Assembly (NCBI GenBank): GCA_963711705.1
Contig: CAVQFM010000024.1
Coordinates: 1-64,000, forward strand
Direction of reading: 5' to 3'
Source of the DNA: RYN-230 sp963711705
GTDB taxonomy: Bacteria; Actinomycetota; Actinomycetes; Streptosporangiales; Streptosporangiaceae
Length of the DNA: 64,000 nucleotides
Shown here: in pieces, positions 61,402-64,000 of the stretch
Position numbering within the stretch: position 1 is the first letter of the stretch
How the letters are laid out: every line of letters starts with the position of its first letter
Program-made: the position numbers and the translations under genes
The notes under the pieces: model-generated
Seen by the model: the letters and a program-made list of their open reading frames with translations, nothing else
Database searches by the model: none
What the model was told of the DNA's origin: nothing

Positions 61402-62486
61402 CCGAGCGTCACAACGCTGCGCAGCACCTCGCCGCGCTCCATCTTGGCGAAGGCGTCCTCGATGCCGTCGATGCCGATGGTCTCGGAGACGAACGCTTCC
61501 AGCGGCAGGCGGCCCTGCAGGTACAGGTCGATGAGTACCGGGAAGTCCCGCTCCGGGAGGCAGTCCCCGTACCAGGAGGACTTGAGCGCGCCGCCGCGGC
61601 CGAACACATCCAGCAGGGGCAGGTCGATGCGCATGTCCGGGGTGGGCACGCCGACCAGCACCACGGTCCCGGCCAGGTCCCGGGCGTAGAACGCCTGCCG
61701 GTAGGTTTCCGGGCGGCCGATCGCCTCGATGACCACGTCCGCGCCATTCCCGTCGGTCAGCGCCCGGATCCCCTCGACCGGGTCGCTCTCCCGGGAGTTG
61801 ATCACGTGGGTGGCGCCGAGCTGCCGGGCCCAGTCCAGCTTGCGCGGGTCGATATCCACCCCGATGATCGTCCGCGCCCCGTTCAGCACCGCACCGAGGA
61901 CAGCGGCGTCGCCCACCCCGCCGCAGCCGATCACGGCGACCGAGTCACCCCTGGTGACCGGGGCCGTGTTGATGGCCGCGCCCAGCCCGGCCATGACACC
62001 GCAGCCGAGCAGGCCGGCCACCTCGGGCTTGGCGGCCGGGTTGACCTTGGTGCACTGCCCGGCGGCGACCAGCGTCTTCTCCACGAAGGCACCGATGCCC
62101 AGGGCGGGGGACAGCACCGTGCCGTCGGTGAGGGTCATCTTCTGGGTGGCGTTGTGCGTGCTAAAGCAGTACCAGGGACGGCCGCGCTTGCAGGCCCGGC
62201 ACTCGCCGCAGACCGCGCGCCAGTTGAGCACGACGAAGTCGCCCGGGGCGACCGAGGTGACGCCCTCGCCGACCGATTCCACCACGCCCGCCGCCTCGTG
62301 GCCGAGCAGGTACGGGAAATCATCCCCGATGCCGCCCTCCCGGTAGTGCAGGTCGGTATGGCACACGCCGCAGGCCTGCACCCGCACCAGCGCCTCACCC
62401 GGCCCGGGATCCGGCACGACGATCGTGGTCAGCTCGACCTTGGCACCCTTGCCGGGGGCGATGACGCCCCGCACCTCATGTGTCAT
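61398..62486 (-). CDS. mscR: S-(hydroxymethyl)mycothiol dehydrogenase
   Basis: A 362-residue zinc alcohol dehydrogenase of class III type. Catalytic zinc ligands are Cys42 (ACGVCHTDLHYREG) and His63 (LLGHEAAGVVE). The structural zinc is bound by Cys93, Cys96, Cys99 and Cys107 (AVCGECRACKRGRPWYC), and the NAD site is VAVIGCGGVGDAAV. The long CKRGRPWYCFSTHNATQKMT stretch is typical of the mycothiol-dependent enzyme, which oxidises the formaldehyde-mycothiol adduct and reduces S-nitrosomycothiol. It heads a four-gene coupled operon. It would detoxify formaldehyde released by N-demethylation elsewhere in the window. Confidence 0.93.
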   Translation of the reverse strand: MTHEVRGVIAPGKGAKVELTTIVVPDPGPGEALVRVQACGVCHTDLHYREGGIGDDFPYLLGHEAAGVVESVGEGVTSVAPGDFVVLNWRAVCGECRACKRGRPWYCFSTHNATQKMTLTDGTVLSPALGIGAFVEKTLVAAGQCTKVNPAAKPEVAGLLGCGVMAGLGAAINTAPVTRGDSVAVIGCGGVGDAAVLGAVLNGARTIIGVDIDPRKLDWARQLGATHVINSRESDPVEGIRALTDGNGADVVIEAIGRPETYRQAFYARDLAGTVVLVGVPTPDMRIDLPLLDVFGRGGALKSSWYGDCLPERDFPVLIDLYLQGRLPLEAFVSETIGIDGIEDAFAKMERGEVLRSVVTLG

Positions 62487-62734
62487 CCGCCCATCGTGCC
62501 GAATCCCTAGCCCGAACGGAAGCGGCGGGGTCCGGTAGCCGCCCAGGCCGGTGCCCTGCGACGCGACGGCCAGCCCGCCCTGGCGCCGGGGCGGCCCTAG
62601 CTACTTCGTGCAATTTGCATTGCAACATCCGTCAGCCGACGGATGTCTCCTCCGGGCCGGCCGGCGATCGTGTCGAAAGCACGGTATGGCCGGGAATCCG
62701 CGATCGGCTCCGACTGGCCCGGCCGGAAAGAGAG

Positions 62735-63132
62735 ATGGACATGACGGCGCCCGCCCGCACGATGGTGCAGCGCCCGTGTCGCATCTCGCTGCCGGCCGGG
62801 CCGGCCGCCGCGGTCGAGGCCCGCCGCCACATCTGGAAGATCATCCATGCCTGGAATGTCCCGATCGATGCCTACGCAGCCGCCCTGCTGGCCAGCGAGC
62901 TGGTCGCCAATGCCATCAGCAGCGACACGGACGATCAGGAAACGGTTCAGCTGATGATCAGCTGGGTCGACGGCCAGCTCCGGGTCGAGGTGCCGGACCG
63001 GCCACGCCCCGGGCCGGCAGGCGGGGACCCGCCATTAGACGCGGAGACCGGGCCGGCCTGACGCTGGTCGTCAGCGCCTGGCGTTACCTGCGCTTCCGGT
63101 ATCCGCCCGAGCAGGATCGGCAAGGAAGATGA
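62735..63132 (+). pseudogene. Anti-sigma-type HATPase, frameshift near 63052
   Basis: A short histidine-kinase-like ATPase of the RsbW/SpoIIAB type: LPAGPAAAVEARRHIWKIIH, then ALLASELVANAISSDTDD (the N-box). In the frame as written it stops at 63061, before the G-box. One frame back the sequence continues GLTLVVSAWRYLRFRYPPEQ, then DRQGR to a stop at 63130-63132 that overlaps the next ATG as ATGA, exactly as expected of a coupled pair. A single-base loss at 63050-63055 explains this. Such proteins phosphorylate or bind regulatory partners. ATG 62735 or 62741 may be the start, after GGAAAGAGAG. Confidence 0.7.
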
Positions 63133-63545
63133 CCATGATGGCGCCGGCCCGCGCGACGCTGCACAGCCCCTACCGCAACCGGGTCTCGCTGGCCGCTGGC
63201 CCGCTGGCCGCGGCCCAGGCCCGGCGGCACGTCGGCGCCGTCATCGAGGCCTGGCAGGTGCCTGTCAACCCCGACGTCGCGGTCCTGCTGACCAGCGAAC
63301 TCGTCACCAATGCCATCCAGCACGACCCGGGTGGCCAGCAGCCCATCCAGCTGGTGATCGCCTGGGCCGCCAACGAGTTGTGCGTCGAGGTGCATGACGG
63401 GTCGCGGGCGGCACCGGTGCCTGTGGACGCGCCGCCCGACGCGGAAGCCGGCCGTGGCCTGATGCTGCTGGCCAGCCTGTCCAAGGACTGGGGCTACCGG
63501 GAAACAGCCGGCGGCAAGGCCGTCTATTTCACGCTTGTTCCGTAG
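63129..63545 (+). CDS. Anti-sigma-type HATPase (RsbW-like)
   Basis: A 138-residue ATP-binding protein, paralogue of the preceding gene. LAAGPLAAAQARRHVGAVIE, VLLTSELVTNAIQHDPGG (N-box) and EAGRGLMLLASLSKDWGYRE (G-box) are intact. Members act as serine kinases or anti-sigma factors, with anti-anti-sigma partners not seen here. It starts with a four-base overlap on the upstream gene, followed 25 bases later by a BlaI-type regulator. Confidence 0.88.
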   Translation: MTMMAPARATLHSPYRNRVSLAAGPLAAAQARRHVGAVIEAWQVPVNPDVAVLLTSELVTNAIQHDPGGQQPIQLVIAWAANELCVEVHDGSRAAPVPVDAPPDAEAGRGLMLLASLSKDWGYRETAGGKAVYFTLVP

Positions 63546-63570
63546 ACGAGTAACTGAGAGGTGGCGGAAA

Positions 63571-64000
63571 GTGCGCGAGTTCGGTGAGCTCGAGTCCGCG
63601 ATCATGGATGTGGTGTGGGCCGGTGACCGGGCCTACCTGGTGCGGGAGGTCCGCGAGCGGATGACCTACAACCGTGACGTGGCCTACACGACGGTGATGA
63701 CGGTGATGAACATCCTGCACGGCAAGGGCGTGCTGCGCCGGGAGAAGCACGGCCGGGCCTGGCGGTACTGGCCGGCTGAATCGCGGGAGGAGCACGACGC
63801 GCGGCTGATGGCCGAGGTGTTCCGGTCCGGCGGGGACCAGCGGGTGACCATGGTGCGGTTCCTGGAGCGGGTCAGCGACGAGGAAGTGGCCAGCCTGCGC
63901 ACGGCCCTGGACGACGTGCACACCCAGCAGCTGGGATGTCTAGCGGGGGACCGCGCTGGCCACGGCGCGCTGGCTGGCGGCCTCGCGGGCGATGTCTATC
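63571..64000 (+). CDS. BlaI/MecI/CopY-family repressor (3' end cut by window)
   Basis: From GTG 63571 (GAGAGG upstream) the frame reads REFGELESAIMDVVWAGDRA, a winged helix VAYTTVMTVMNILHGKGVLR and REKHGRAWRYWPAESREEHD, which is the BlaI family DNA-binding domain. The helical dimer part follows (MVRFLERVSDEEVASLRTAL), and the frame remains open to the window edge. These repressors are usually paired with an M56 BlaR-like protease downstream, which would lie outside the window. Confidence 0.88.
   Translation, partial: MREFGELESAIMDVVWAGDRAYLVREVRERMTYNRDVAYTTVMTVMNILHGKGVLRREKHGRAWRYWPAESREEHDARLMAEVFRSGGDQRVTMVRFLERVSDEEVASLRTALDDVHTQQLGCLAGDRAGHGALAGGLAGDVY

Noticed and set aside
1..64000. 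tRNA or rRNA genes and insertion sequences
   Set aside because: I looked for conserved T-arm and cloverleaf patterns, rRNA blocks, transposase frames and flanking inverted repeats and found none that hold up; a dedicated covariance search would be needed to exclude a tRNA.

Overview
The window is about 70% GC with dense genes on both strands, frequent ATGA/GTGA stop-start overlaps and GTG starts. It carries a mycothiol-dependent formaldehyde dehydrogenase, actinobacterial-type DapD, DUF5134 and DUF5709 proteins, ECF sigma factors with membrane-anchored C-termini, and an M56/BlaI-type regulator. This points to an actinomycete chromosome, possibly Streptosporangiales-like; the exact order is inference. 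No rRNA, tRNA, CRISPR array, integrase or intact insertion sequence was seen.

Layout. 1-2001: end of a histidine phosphatase and an unusually AT-rich membrane protein. 2268-18863: choline dehydrogenase (betA), a PLP decarboxylase, a frameshifted GH9 cellulase, lspA, an IclR-aldehyde dehydrogenase pair, a nucleotidyltransferase and a frameshifted metallophosphoesterase, an amino-acid/amine permease, a dimethylglycine/sarcosine-dehydrogenase-like flavoprotein fused to a folate (GcvT) domain, and etfBA. 18906-21332: an NB-ARC/TPR protein. 21593-29181: a corrinoid methyl-transfer island on divergent strands: metF, DUF1638, a fused methyltransferase/corrinoid activator, a corrinoid protein and an IclR regulator, facing an MttB-family methyltransferase across a palindromic operator.

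29345-37301: dapD, exonuclease III, two membrane proteins, and two paralogous ECF sigma factors with zinc-finger and extracytoplasmic tails. 37781-45137: a large LuxR ATPase regulator, a SnoaL-like protein, a MetE-like methyltransferase, an IspH-like Fe-S protein lacking IspH catalytic residues, and a beta-carbonic anhydrase. 45147-52788: PAC2, NAD kinase, an NhaA-thioredoxin fusion, DUF5709, and a GbsR/MarR regulator divergent from a two-gene ABC exporter. 52789-53753: a duplicated non-coding block with hairpins and a cluster of DnaA-box-like nonamers. 53754-64000: GT-C-like membrane protein, MFS exporter, M50-like protease, aldo/keto reductase, a translationally coupled mscR-MBL-sulfotransferase-aminotransferase operon, two anti-sigma-type ATPases and a BlaI repressor.

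How the genes fit together. The strongest theme is one-carbon catabolism of methylated amines. Choline could be oxidised by BetA and the aldehyde dehydrogenase to glycine betaine; the MttB/corrinoid/MtgA-RamA set could move one methyl to tetrahydrofolate, with MetF oxidising it; the flavoprotein plus ETF could strip the remaining N-methyls; the MetE-like protein and MscR/MBL could use or detoxify the C1 units. This is pathway inference from families and neighbourhood; the substrate of the MttB homologue is not shown by sequence.

A second theme is broken frames. The GH9, metallophosphoesterase, mttB, second ECF and first anti-sigma genes all carry one- or two-base shifts while both flanking frames stay well conserved. 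They may be recent mutations or sequencing errors; two sit at the identical decamer GACATTCTGG.
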